Made by a program: the position numbers and the translations under genes
Shown: in pieces, positions 12,801 to 27,800 of the stretch
Numbering within the stretch: position 1 is the first letter of the stretch
Layout of the letters: every line of letters begins with the position of its first letter
NCBI RefSeq assembly: GCF_029227915.1
Contig: NC_079883.1
Span: 3,536,001-3,596,000 of the forward strand
Source of the DNA: Hydractinia symbiolongicarpus
Taxonomy: Eukaryota > Cnidaria > Hydrozoa > Anthoathecata > Hydractiniidae
DNA length: 60,000 bases
Direction of reading: 5' to 3'
Notes under the pieces: generated by a model
What the model was told of the DNA's origin: nothing
What the model saw: only the letters and a program-made list of their open reading frames with translations
Database searches by the model: none

Positions 12801-15800
12801 ATTTCCGGGTATATAACCTGCACATCATATAACCCGCAGCTTAGCTTTTTTAGGGAGTTATAAACTAGATGCTAGATACCCCACACCTTCGTATAATCCA
12901 CATAAAATTTAAATCAATGTGTTTTACTAACCTGCACCTTTGCATAACCTGCATCATGTTAAGAAAAAATTCAGCGTGTTTTAAGTTACCCTAATCATTT
13001 TATAAACATGTGCGTGTGTTCTGTTTTTTCATGCTGGAGACAAGTGGGGGATGTTTAAACTTGTGAACCCCAAACACGAGAACCAAGTGTCTGAACTAGC
13101 GACTCTCTTATTCTTAACTTCCTTGTCTCCGATTAGATTAGAATTAAATTCAACACAAAAGAAAAATGATCTCCAGAATTGTGTTTCAGAGCGAGCTTGT
13201 AATATTAGCAATGGCAAGCAATAGAAAGTTAAAGAAAGCAATTTCACTGTGTAAAAAAAATTAATTCACGTAGTTGAAGTAAGATTACGTAGATATAGAA
13301 TCGCGCATGCAGTTATATTAATGTACGCATTTTATCCCGTTGGTACTATTTTCTTCATTGAATGTATAAACTTTAAATTTCACTATAAATGACAGAAAAT
13401 ATAATAAAACTTATCACATAACCCACACCAGATTATAACCCGCACCAGATTATAACTCGCACCAGATTATAACCCGCACCAACGGTTGAAGTTGTAAAAA
13501 TGAACTTATAACCTGCGTGTTATATACTAGAAAATACGGTAATAAAAACATGCACGATTATCTCCGTTTTTTTTCTAAAAATCTGAAATGTTATCATAAA
13601 GGATATTGTTATGTACAGGATGATATGTTGACCCACTACTTATGACTTATAATAGGTTAGATTATAACTTTCAACCTTTTCATTTTTAATACATTATTAA
13701 CAGGAGTGAAATTATGTTTTGTGTTTAGTTATGCTCAACATGATTTAGCAGATACACTGGATATCTTGCCAGTACCACAGCGTTTAGCAATGGAAAAGAC
13801 AATGACTGAAATTAATTGGTTATTGGAAGACGAAATAGCGTCTGCATTACGAACGCAAGGACCTGTCACTGAGAAAAACTTAGACAAAGTATCACAACAT
13901 GTAAAAAGTTCAAAAGGCTTAGAAAACTGTATATTCGAGAGAAGATATTTTATGTTTGTAACAGGAATTGAAAAAGCTAGTGATCACTGTTTACCGCTGT
14001 TTATTTGTGAGCTTGAAAGCGCAAGGTTAGGCCGATATGAACTAAGTAGGGTTGGTAAATATTATTGTGTTGTATTAAATCCTAATCGTGATGATGAATC
14101 TGATACAGAAAGTGCTGTAATGGACGATGTTAAAGAAAGAGGGAAGACAAAAAGAAAAGGGCTTGGCCATAGAAGAAGTCAATCTGATTTTACAGCCAAT
14201 CGTCAACACACGATTGATAGAATTGAGCTGAATGAAAGCATGGTCCAAGCATCAAGGAGTCACAGCTTACCATCAGTTTACTTGACTTCTGAGATGTTTA
14301 ATATCGATATGAGTAGTCAGACCACAGATAATATACTTAATCAAACAACACATATGTGGCAGTCAGCATCGGATATTAATCCAGTAACATCATGCTCTAT
14401 TGACAGAAAGTCATCTTCTAAAGGAGATTCTTCAGCATCTTTAAATCCTGAAGATGAAGGATTTTTTATACGCAGATGCATGAGCTACACTGAAAAGAAT
14501 ACTGATGAACAATTAAAAATAACTAGAAGAAGTTTTAGTCTTCCCAATTTACATCTGTCAGGTAACAAGTGCTTTATAATTTTTGATGTCTTTTAAACTT
14601 TTAAACCGATTATCAGGTTGTTATGCAAAAATAGCAACGGCATGCAAATAACCAAGGTTGCTGTTTTCCCATGTAGTGACTGGATAAACGGTTCATAAGC
14701 CATTAAGTATCTAGTAGCTGTTTAACCAGAATAACACTTGAAGTAATGAGTGATATAGCCAAAGTGGATCTTACTTTCAAGTCACAAGAAACATTCTTTG
14801 TCTTTTTGTAATATTATACTGAAGAATATGCAAAAAAATTATGCATGAAATAATAACGTGATATACTTTTATGCAAATGTCAATGATACATGCAATATCA
14901 CCATGAATTTTTCCAGTGGCAAGAACTTACATTTTAGTATTATGAGATTAGGTTGGCTTATACCTAACCAGTGGCAATAACTCACTTTTCTGATAAATGT
15001 CAAAATATCTAAAAGTAAAAATATAATTGATCTCTTTGATTTAATTCATAGGTGATCATGATAAAAACATCAGTGGAGATGAAGAAGGGGAAAATAATGA
15101 TTACGATTCTGTTGATTCGGACATGTTAGATATTGTATCTACAAAACAGAACACCAAAAACCAGTTAATAAGTGAAGCTCTGGATTTTGAGGAAGAAAGT
15201 AATTTACACCCACATCCAGATTTCTGGCTGTTTACTCACATTTCAGAGGAGTCTGTTGATGTGTATCTTCACCGTAGGTATGAACCTATTTATTCAGTGA
15301 TGAAGAACATTCAAGCATTTTTATATATTTAATGGCCCCCAACACGTTTTTGGAAGGAAGGGGTGTAAGAAAAGAATTTAAATGAAAATTTTATGCCAGC
15401 ATTTTTGTGAGATAGCATAATGGTTTCTCTGAGCCATTTTCATCTGTTTTTTGTTGGTTCTGGGACAAATAGTTAGCATGATTTTCCCCATGTGAGGGGT
15501 CCTGATAATGTCTTTAGTTCCTTTTCGTATAGTTATCAATAAGGATCCTGATAAGAAGGAGTGCTCTTAAGGTGCCTATTTACGCTATGGAAGCGTTTAC
15601 CAATACAACTGCAGGGCTAGGCAATCATCTCAAGTATTAATACGTGTTCCTTTTTTTGTTGAATGACTTTTTTTATGCCTTAGACGTGCAGAAACATTAA
15701 GAAACATGGAACATCATAAAAGTATATATGATCGTTTGTTGGATGTAATGGATCAAATTTGTAAAATTGTAAACCAGGTACTGTTCCCATACCATTAACA

Positions 15801-18800
15801 TAAGTCGTACCAAGTTTGTTAAACTGTCGGTATATTTCTTTATCAAAAATTGTATACCCTACTCCAGGATATTAACAAGTCACAACAGTCCTGAGAGAGT
15901 TCACCTATTGTCGACCTTGTCAGCCAATAATTTTAGATTATGTTTTCCAAAACAACTAAACTTTAAATATATGTCTATCTAATTTTTGCCTTTTTTATTT
16001 TTTTGGTTTATATTTTATGCTTTTTGCGAATCAGTTTAACTAAATTGCAATTCTTGTTATTCTAGGCCTTCTCATTAATTCCTTGTGATTTCTGAAAACT
16101 GATGTGTTGAAAAAACATTTTACAGTTTCAAACTAACTAAAAACTTACAGACTTGGTACTCCATGAAACACTTATTTAGGTGAAGGCCATCTGAAAGTTT
16201 GTTCATCAACATTTTATAGCCTTAAATGGAAATACGGAATTCATATTGACTATTAGTACCGAATTTCTTCCCTTTTTACTCTTGTAAAATTTGTATTAAC
16301 TTTGATAAGTAATTTTTGACTTTTATTTGTTGACGACTGAATTGGGCCTCCACACTGAAAAACACGGAAAATCAATATTTTTTCAATGAAAGAGTATTTG
16401 ATATAAACAAAATATGGTGACATTACTGGCAAAATTGTACATGTGTAGCTTGACAATGAACAAACGAAATATCAATGACCAATTTATTATAGCATAACCT
16501 AAGCTGTCTTATGTTCACATGTTACAGTCAATGTTTGTGATTAATTTTATTTACCAATGTCATTTTAGTAATCTGGTAATCAATTTTTTTAGCGTATCCT
16601 GCTTGAAAATCTGTACAACACAAATCAGTGTCATAATTTGTTGATCGCTGATGACGAAGAAAGGCTATGGGACACAAGTGAAAATGCTGGAAGTGAAATT
16701 GTTTTTGTAAAAGGACGAGAAAACACAAACACGCCGTTTGGCTCAGTCGTCCATGGTGAATATAAATTTCAACCTGGTTATTTTGAATGTGAGCTGGTTT
16801 GGCAAAAAAACATTCCTATTCACAGCCGCTTGACTACAACCACAACAATAGGTGGTGCATCAAGAGGTTTACTTGCAGTCAAGAGTGTTTTAATTCAGTT
16901 CCAGGTCGCCAATCGTCAAAACCTTTTCGTCATTCGAGAGAATACGAATAATGTATTTTATTTCAGGTATTTTTTTCACATTTAACGTTCTTGGTAACCC
17001 GTCCAATTATTTTAAAACTTCTAAAAAAACTTTACACAGTCAATTTACCACCTTATGGGGAATATGTTTTATAGATTCTTCTGTATATACCTATGCTGCC
17101 GTAACTCACTTTCCTATTTGTTTATTTGGAATGTGCAAAATAATTTTGTGAAATATCTCTCCCAATCTCACAAAAAGCTACATGGCTATAAAAACTTTCT
17201 GCAATGATTATTTTTAAATTCAGTTGCAGAAAGTCACCCAATCTTAGCTCAAAGCTTTCTAAACAGTTGCCAGTGAATTTTACCTTCCTCAATGTACAAC
17301 TGTAGCAACAGACTTATGGTGAATACACAATCCATTCTGTAGAATCTAATTTTTGGATTTGTTGAAAGAAACATCAACCAATCAGTTTTCTCAAATTGTA
17401 ACAAAAATTTGCAACCAGTTACACTCCTTGAAATAAAATTAGAATTCAACAAGTTTGTCGAATTCGAAAAATCGTATTTAACAAAATAGATTGTGTATCT
17501 CCCAATTACTTTCGAACGCAAAGTTTGACTTTGACAAAAATAAATTGGATTGTGTATTTCCTACTTAAAAGGGTGCTCTACTAAATGTGTGGCAAATGTT
17601 CAGGGATGGGGTGGCAGTTTGTAACTATATGCTAGTACAATCAGAGGCTTACATATTTTTAGTGAATACAGAGCAAGCATGCTAAATCTAATAAAGGAAA
17701 ATTGTAGTTCCAAAGAGCTGAATCTGTGGAGTCATCATCATCATTCATCATTCTCGGCTTAGCGTCTGTTTTCCATGCTAGCATGGGTTGGACGGGGTAT
17801 ATTAATGATCCTCTTCCTATCTGATCTAGACTGTGTTAGATCTAAACTCAACTTCCTCTGTATCAAGTCTGTCCTTATAACCTCCTGCCAAGTCTTTCTC
17901 AGTCTGCCTCTGGGCTTTGCTTCAGGAACTATCAAGTCTCTACACTTTCCTACCCAATTACCCCCTCCATTCTTTCCAAATGCCCCAGCCAATTCAATCT
18001 TCTTATCTGGATAACATTTTTAATTCTACGGATACTTGGCCGGTTTCTTAGCTCATCTGAAATTTTTCTGTCTCAATTGACAAGACTCTGCTGGTCAACA
18101 AAGGAAGTAACTCTGAACTTTTTCCAAGTTGAACCTATCCTGGAAGTAACACTTCTTCCAACCCCCTTCACTGCCGAACATATCACCTAAGTAACAGAAG
18201 TTCTCAACTATCTCTAACGAGCCACTGTTGTACATCAATAAAGCTGGAACTAATTCTTTCTTTATAATCTCACCTTTGCAACGCTCACATACAAACTGAA
18301 TGTCAGCTCTTAACCTTCCACCAATACTACTGCACTTCTTATGTACCCAATGCTTGCAAGTCTGACAAAAAATTGAGTTACTACCAACCCCATTCCTGCA
18401 AACTCCACAAGGCCACTTTCCAACTACAAGGTCACACTTGGCTGCAATGCTACTAATCATGACCTTAGACTTGGCTGTGTTCACCCATAGCCCTTTCTCT
18501 TCTAGTCTGTGGAGTAAAATTTTTTTTTACTGCTGTCATTACTATATTCCTGCATTCTAATTTTGATTTTTGGGTATTGTCAGAAAAGGCACACTATAGC
18601 ATACGCACACCCTCATAAAAAGTAAATTAATCGAGGGGTGCTATTGGTAAAACATACAAATTTCCGAATTTTATGAGAAGTTGCCCTAGTGAAAGCACTA
18701 AACATTTAAAATGTGATTTTTGTACAAACTAGCCAAAATCTTCATAGAAAAGCCTGGACTGTGTTAGATCTAGACTCAAATTTTTATGTAGCAAATCTGT

Positions 18801-21800
18801 CCTTTATTATTTAATACCTCCTATGTGTTACTCGGTATACCTCTTGGTTTTGAGAACTTTCTTACTCTGATCATGGTGCAAATATATCTTGAAAGGACTT
18901 AGATTACCAACATTTTACTATTGTAGGTCTTAACCGAGTTTTGTTTTTAAACAAGATATATTTTAAAAAATATTTGAGAAAGCTGGCAGAGGGGAAGGAT
19001 TAATATTTAATCTATAAGACTGAAATTTGCTAATAAAATTATCAAACAAGGATAGTTTCAAAAAAATTATACTTTCAGAATTACTATCGGATTAGGTATT
19101 CATTAATATTATTTGTTGCACAAAACTCGGATATCTCAAAATACTATTCTGGTTAAATTTAGAGTTTTAAGTGCCAAAAGTTGTTTTATTCTCTGGGACA
19201 CTGTTGTTAAAAATGCATTCCTTTTTTAACAGAGTTAATGAGGGCAGCCACAATCGTCAAAGCTCGGCAGTATCTCCATTCCCTGATGATGAGCATTTGT
19301 TTACTCCAGTGCGTGAGGATTTAAACCATCAATCCCGTGCATCGTCACTTTCTTCGCTGATTATGAAGCAAGAAGAACACCAAGCTTTTAATCGTTTTGA
19401 CCTCGAGGTAATGTGTACTTGATATTTTTCAAAATGTAGAATGTATAAAGGTTTATCATTTTGCATCACCTGTTAATGACAGCATAACTCTGCTGTTTTC
19501 ATTATGTCTGATTTATTTTCTTTTAGCGTCAGGAATCATACCAATCAGGACAGTATATGTCAAAAAACGAAGACCGTATATCTGCATCCGAAGTTTCATT
19601 GCATAATCAAGGCATGCAGGACTATGTGAATCTGTCCTTTTATGGTATTAGAGACCCTGGTTCTGAAATTAAAACAGAATTAATGCAGATTGTGATAAAA
19701 AAACTTGATGTGACAACATTAGACTTGATAAATCAATCACTTGCTCGCAACCCTAAATGTAAATTGATGCCGCAAGATGTTGAGGTATGCAACTGTTTTT
19801 AATATTTATGAGTGATATCTGTTTTGATGGGTTTTTTTTTTTTTTCTTTTTTTAAGTACACAATTGTTATTCCCATGCTTAGGATGCAACAAGGATAAGT
19901 AGGAAATGTCTATAAAACTTCAACTTGATACAGCCACAAGAAGATCAGCTATACGATCAACATAAGGACAGTTTCAGATTTCTTCTCTCTGGTCTGTTAC
20001 TTTATGTCTCATTTTTATTAAACAAACAGTGTAGGACGTTATATATTAAATGTATGGTTTTAAAAATTTTATTATAAAAAACAATTAAATACTGTGTCAC
20101 TTTGAGGTATGAATCATCAGCTGGCATATATATCGCCATGCTTAATCCACTTTTTTTCAACCAGTCTGTGTAGCCAAAACAAAATATGTTGAACAAGTGT
20201 GTGCACTGTGAGGGGTAGTGTTGTCCAATCTAGGTTTTGGTTGTTACCAAGGCTATATTAGGTAAAACATTGATGGTCTGCTGTTTATAGTTTATTCAAC
20301 CAATTGGACATCAGCCAGCTCGTATCATTCGCTTGTGTGTTACAAACTATGCTGTTCGATATTTACATGCAGCTATGTTTTACCTTCATCAACAACTTCT
20401 TGAAAAATACAACACTCCAAGATATACAGTAGCTGAAGCAGATTTTCATTTCAAGGATTTCTCAGCTTCAAAACCATCATCACTTACTGCAGAACCTATT
20501 TGTTCTAATGATCTTTATCTTTATAACAGAAGAGAGACTACTGGCAATGGTAAATATGAACTTTCTACTCGACCCTGCAGGGGGAGAGTTTCTTTCTTCT
20601 AATAGCAATATATATATACTAGTCAGTGGCCAGTGAATAATCTACGGGTTTGCCCATCCTTTATATACCGCATTTCATGTGTCTTGCTACTTGAGGTACC
20701 ATTTTGCGCAGAGACGGACAGAATAAAGCTATTATTATGGAGATATAACTATCAATGCAAGCCAGGCAACAGTTAATGATTTCAACACTATTGCATAATT
20801 CTTTTCCTGTAAAGTAGATTCTGCTTTTACAATCATTTCAGTTACAACTTCAGTATTCAGAAGTTTAGATGTGTTTTCTGATGTGGTGGTGGTGGTTTAA
20901 CGTAGATACTATTATTATTCTCCCCCTGCTATCTTATTTACTGCGTTTAGGTGATTCCACCTATGTTCATTGTTTATGCTGTACTTCTTCAGAGACTCAT
21001 TGAAATAAATTGTGATTTAAGGAATTGGTATTGTTTACGTCACTCTTGTTGATCAAAGCAACAACAAAGTGTTAGCTCAGCCTTACTATCCAACTATTAA
21101 TTACGAATCTTCCACAACAGAAGAATTTAACGCCATCTTTAATCAGATTTCGGAATTAAAAAAGTTTGAAGATTTAAATGAAGATGATAGTGGCATGTGT
21201 AAGTCTTGATTTTTTGTTTTATTTGAATTGTTGGTCAGCTTTTTATTTACATTGTCATCTGCATACATATAATTATATTTTGTATATTCTATACAATTTT
21301 ACCTCTCGTATTGCAATTATGGTCGTGGTCTCACTGTTTTTTTTGTGTGTTAACATCTAACTTCACAGTTATGTGTTGTTGTGTGGCCAATGCTTAAGTA
21401 CAGTTAAAATAAATGGTTTGCTGTATCTTTTGGTACACGGTATACAAATCTATTTTATAGGTCGCAATATTTTGATTCAGTTTAAAATATGGGAACGTGG
21501 CAATATTGAGATGGATAACTTTGAAAAAGATCTTCTAAACTGTGTAAAGCATGCCCTATGTGACGTGTTCTTGGAATATCATTTGTTTTGTACACCATTG
21601 TGTCATATTCCAAAACCACTACAATCGTCAGTTCATTCATCACGACGAGAATCTATCGTACGTAGATCATCATTTACTCACTTGCGACAAAGTGTACACT
21701 CCTCTGGATCAAGTGCAGCTACCACACCTAAATTGATTAAACCACATGCAAATCTGAAAAAGTTTTTCTCTGAGCCCACAACGCCAAACGATATGCGCTC

Positions 21801-24800
21801 AGAATCTCCAGGCATAAAAGTAAAAGACGATTTAAGCCTGGTTGCGGAAAGTCCAAAGAGTTTGCCAAGAGAGTATAACACTTCTGTGGAGATTAGCCCA
21901 GAAGAAATTGAAAAAAGAAGATACAGTTTGATGGAGCAGAGAAGACAAAGTCCTGTTGTCGCAAAGAAAAAAACGTCGAGGTATAAGCTTAATTGGTTTA
22001 TACGAAAATTTAGAAGTGATGTCTTATTTTTAACATAGAAAGAAAAAATTGTTTATCACTATCTTAACCAGATAAAACTTGTTACACAGCAATACTCTTT
22101 GGTCATTTTTTACTTTCTGTTAAGTTGTCTCTGACAATGTTTTACAAAGCTTAGTATGTGAAATTATAAATTTAAGGAATCTCTATAATTTTGTCAGAGA
22201 AATCAGGACATTATCAGGAAATTTTTATTGCTTTGGCTGAAGACCCTGCAATAGGATAATTTTATGCATCATTTGGAAAAAAGTACTGGATTTGCGTGCT
22301 TGCTGTAACAGCCTTACCATAAAATACAAAATGCAACACCAATGAAATCTGAAGTTAATTTTAAGTTGTCATTAAAAGTAACGACAATATTTGCTTCTAT
22401 CTTTACCTCTTTCTTTCTTTTAGAGAGGATAGTCCACTTATGAGAAAGCGATCTGCCAGTAGTCTTACGCCAAGCAATCACTCAGATGAAGCACAATCAG
22501 AATTAAATAAACAACAGAAGACCATCTCAATGAGTGAATTAAACCAGCTCAAACTTCCTGTTACCTCTTATGTGATGCTAACTGATGCTGAAGTTCACGA
22601 ATCCTTTAAAGCAGTCACAGCAGAAACTGATTCAGAGAAAAAACTTTCAACGACTTGGCAAGAGATTGAAATTCAACGAAGGTTAGAGCTTGATAATCGA
22701 AAGGAAAGAAGAAAACACGAACATGGTATAAAAGGCGAACTACATGCGAAGTAAGTACCTATGCTATCATCTATTCGATTTCAAGTCTTTCACAGTAATC
22801 TAACCTTATTTTCTGTGAAGGTTTCTTCCCCGTAAAACATGTCTAGGCTGCTCAACTGCGAAAGTATATTCAAACCAAATCATAAAGTTGAGAAAGAAAC
22901 GCGGAGAAATTACAACTTTAGTCAAAATATAGTCTAATAATTTAGTTTCAAATTTCGATTTTTATTGTTAAAATCAAAACATTCGAATGCACGAAATTTC
23001 CAAAAGTCTTCAAAATCAAAAATTGATTTCAAAAATTTCGTTGTGATTTTGATATTGCAAAAGCTTCTTCCTTAAAGTATTCAGGTTTGAACCCTTTTTT
23101 GGCCAACTTTAATAAAGTAAAGTTACCTTTTGATACAGTTCTTGTTTTATACTTTTTCTATCCTTTTACATCTTGAAGTCTGTAAACATGTTACCAGTGT
23201 AAACCATTTAGGTGGGTATATTACTCATGTCTTTGTTTTATTTTTCAGTTACCACGAATGTGCCCCAACGATATTTGACAACTTGATAAAAGAAGGTGGC
23301 CAGAGCATGCACAAACAAGTAGGCTACCTCACACAACAATATCCGCTCGAGCTTGTCATGAAAGAATTTGTAAAAGAAATGAATGATAAATCTGGCGACA
23401 TTGTGCCAAAGGTTTACAAATATGTTAACAGGTAGATATTTTAAACAACTATTATTTGCTTCAGAAATAGCGTTGTAACAAGAGTGTTGTTTTGTAGGAA
23501 ATTTGATTAAACTCCCTTTCAGGATTTACTGTATATATATACATGTTTTTTCTACTTAGATGCGTGGATGGTACCAATGTACCTGCATATCCTAGGTTTC
23601 AGGAGAGATCAGCTGTGAAGGTAATTGTCGCGCGACCTTTGGTTTGTTCGACAGAGTAGTTCATTTAGGTTGTGTGAAAAAATACGTAGAAGAATGCTTT
23701 ACAACCTGGTTATTAAATTATATTGAGATCTTTGTGGTCGTGGGCATCCTGAAAAGGGATCATGTTGATGTCAGCTAATATTAGGACTGTAAGGTTGTTG
23801 ATGCAACCGACTAATCTAATATCAGGGTCGTAAATCTGCTGTAAGAATTGAAAAGGCTAAAATGCATGTATTTGTTATGGAAAGAGTATACACATTGTCT
23901 GATGGGGTAGTGTTCACAACTCTATTCCTTTGCTATTATTGTTTGAGACTGTATTTTATGAATAGGGAAATAAGCCTCTTGGACTTTCCTACAAATTAAT
24001 AGTAACATTGGGCATTATTAGTATCCAAAAGCAAAGCCTTATTTCTGATATTCTCTAATGTTATTCTTTTCTTTTTTGAAGCCTGAACAATCTGGTGAAT
24101 CATCAATGGACTCACTCACTAAGACACATCCATCGTTAATACCAAAACAAGTAAATAAGTTTGTTGTGGTTGGCCACAATTCTCACAAATGGTTGCTCAG
24201 TATGGGTACAAACGAAGCAGGTAGGTGGTGCATCTTTAATGGGGATATGTTGTTAAACTTTTTATTTCGTGTAACAACTGAAAATTTAACTTTGCTCTCA
24301 AAGTTTTTATAAGGAATTGACTTTGTCATAAAATATAGTGATGGGGCATGGAGGTCTTGTAATTAGACCAAATGAAACTCAAAGTTTGTGTAACTTTACT
24401 TTAGCTGCTATGGTGTTCGTTTGAATTAGAGATCTTAAGTTTTGATAAAAAAAACTCTTTTTAATGAAAGAAGACTTTCAGACTGATTTTAATGCAAATT
24501 TTTTTTGCAGAGCTATCTGATGGTGAAGAGGGAAAGTCAATGCTGGGTAATGCTTGTTGAAACTTAATGTTGACTTTACAGTGTATTTTTTGTAGAAGCA
24601 GAGCTATATTAGATCTGAAAAGGCTTGTTGCGTATCAGTGTTGATAGTGCAACGACAACCATAGTCTTATTTTGTCACCGTTAGTAAATCGATTTGTTTG
24701 ATTTACTAAATTTTTCCACTACATTTTTTTTATTTATTTTTCATTTCGTAGAAGATCAATGCAAGCAAAAATTTCGACCCCTCCAACTTCCAAATCCTGG

Positions 24801-27800
24801 CAGCAGTCATGAACGAAGACGATTCCAAGATGTTCAACCACCTTCTTGTATTTCACACACGTTTGTACCTCGGCAGAAGTTTTTTATGGCTGTCTTTGAA
24901 CAGAAAAAGGTACAGTAAGGCTCATTGTTAGTGTAAATATAATAATTATTTTTGAAATGAACTATTGATGTTTTACCAGAAAAGCTTTATTTGTAGACTG
25001 GTAATTTTTTCATCCTTTTCTAGCCAATTAATTACAAAACATGGAAGGGACAACTGTAAGTTTGATATACAAGGCGTTTTATGAGAATGTTTAGTTAATA
25101 AACGATGATCCTTTTTTTAGATTACTTTCTACACATACAACTACACATCTGATGTCACTGCTGCGTTGGACAAGCAGCTTCAACGATTGTACGCATGGCA
25201 TAATGTTCGATCACATCTTCATGCTTGCTTGCTGACACAAAAATTGGGATTATTTCATCATAAACATTTTGTGAGAGATTGTCCTGGGAAGAACGATCCA
25301 GTGAGTTTTGTTTCTTGTTTTATTTCTTGTTAGTTTGAATATCAAAAATGTACCTCTAGTGCATTTCGGGTTTATTTATTTTATAGTCGCAGAAAAAAAC
25401 CCAGTTTGTCCTCATGTGCCAATAGTCTTGGTCGTAAGAACTTCTATCCGTAAGAAAAGTTGACATGATTTTAACTTTCAGCTTGCATAGAAACATATCA
25501 AAACATAAATTCCCAAAATATATTTGCTTTAATAATAAAAAATACTATATAAAATATAAAGTCCAAGTCTTAAGTGCCATGCCAATGGCATAAGTATGGG
25601 ATACCTAAATGACTATTTGTTGCAAATTTATAAACAAAATCTACTATAAAGAAAATTTACTTTGATTTTATTCTTCAAATATACTAGGATGTTGCAAGTT
25701 TTGCTGTTTCAGCAAGTCGAAGTTACTTGGTGCCTTTGATGAAAGAAGTTTCTCCTAAATCAAAAGAGGTATTCTTTTAAAACTGATGTCAAGGTTGTTA
25801 TACTAACAAGTGAGATACACTGTAGTGAGGGAATGTTTCCTCTGGATCGTATAAAAGACAGATTTGTTCGCGTTTTCTCACAACCAATTCACTTGTGTTT
25901 GTTTTTCTGCTTCAGTTTCGTTAGTGCCTTCCTTACATTCAGTCGTTTTTCGTAAACTGTGTGTTGAAAGTATTTCCATTTGTGACGTCATGTGGTCTCA
26001 CTGTTTGACTTAAAAGAAGTGATATTCTTCTATACCGCTTAATGTTCACGTATTTTTTTGTTTTCTTACTACCGATTTTAAGATGTTTTTAGTACTTAAA
26101 ACACTGCTTAGTAAAGACAATTTTAATTTTAGAAAAGCAAGCAGGAAAATGATTACCAACCCCCACCTGGAGTTAAAGTACCTACATTTGATGAAGTTTT
26201 TCGTGGGATTTGCCCTGCAAAGACGTTACATCAAGCACAGTATTTTTCGTTATGTGATCTGGTGAAGAGACAAGCCTACCAATACCAAGTCTGTAATCTG
26301 TTTTAACGCTGATAAACTGCGCAGGAATAATAATTCCCACTTCTACAACCAAATGGTTGTGTTTGTAGTCTCTATTTTATGTTGCTCTTCGTAAAGCATG
26401 CAAGCTAATCAAGTTAATGTTTTCCATTTGTTGGAAATACTAGATATTACAACCCAAAGGCGCTTCCTCGTTCTTGATTTTTTAATTATATGATATTTTA
26501 AGTGGGTTGTGTCTTCGTTGGTTAGCGTAATTATTATATTAAGTTAATTTTAATGCCAAGGGACTAGACTTAAATTCTTAGACTTAAATTCCAATTCTTA
26601 GACTTAAATTCCAATAATTTAAGCCGTGTTGTCCCTCACAGATGAGTGACTGTTTTTTGTTGACATCGACAGTTTATTCTTTTTAGACCCTTAAGAAACA
26701 TTAATGACTTCCGAATTAGAATCTTATTTTTTATTTCTTTGACTTTCTTTTAGGACGTGAAAAACATAAAATTACACAGTAAGTTCGAAACATTTGTTTA
26801 TATCGACGATGTAACAGTAAGTTCGAAACATTTGTTTATATCGACGATGTAACAGTAAGTTCGAAACATTTGTTTATATCGACGATGTAACAGTAAGTTC
26901 GAAACATTTGTTTATATCGACGATGTAACAGTAAGTTCGAAACATTTGTTTATATCGACGATGTAACTGTAAGTTCGAAACATTTGTTTATATTGACGAT
27001 GTAACAGTAAGTTCGAAACAGTTGTTTATATCGACGATGTAACAGTAAGTTCAAAACACTTGTTTGTATCTACAAACGCAGGATAATTTTTTTTTCCAAC
27101 ATTACGTTTTTAGCTCGCTTTTCTTCTATTTTAAGTTGCTCACCAAGAAGCCAGACTCAAGGAAATATTTGATGGATGGAAACAAGAAGGAGCTCACGTT
27201 CCAGTTTATGTACGTACACCGTTGTGCAATTATTATGTGTTAGAAAACGCGGTTGTATTGTAACTGGTTTATCATTTAATTGTTATTCGCAGGAGGAACG
27301 ACTACACCTGTTAAAGAAACATTCTCGTTTTCTTCATTATTGCAACGCGCCAGTCATGTTTAAGATTGGTGACGAAAAAGATGATGACTCTGATGATGTC
27401 TTGAAGGTGAGGTGTTGTAATTATTTAGGCACCAGACCCCTGGCGTTTGTCAAGGGAACCTTATTAGTTTATATTTTATATACAGAATGGCCAATTTAAT
27501 ATGGATATCAAAATATAATTTTCTTAGTTCTGGCTATAATTTTGTTTATTGTGCAGTTTATTAAGGTCCTTTTTATTTGGGAAACCCACCGGCACAAGAA
27601 AATATGGAATTTATACTTTTTTTAATAATTGAAACGCTATGTATCGAATACGAAATACTGTTGACAATACGACAATACAGTTGGCATATGCAAAATGAGT
27701 AATTTTTTTTAGGCCGAAGAAGTAAAAGAAGCTGGGAACTCATCTGATGAAAGCGACAGCAGTCAAATCAAAAGCAAGGGAGACTGGTACGAGGAGTTGA

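Noticed and set aside
13702-13728. Earlier acceptor (AACAG|GAGTG) for SZT2 exon 19
   Set aside because: In the required phase it runs into TAG. The acceptor ending at 13728 keeps the frame.
26777-27080. CRISPR array
   Set aside because: The 38-bp units are directly adjacent without unique spacers, and the locus is an animal intron.
27203-27209. Donor CCA|GTTTATG for SZT2 exon 38
   Set aside because: TAT|GTACGT six bases later is a better donor and keeps the same phase.
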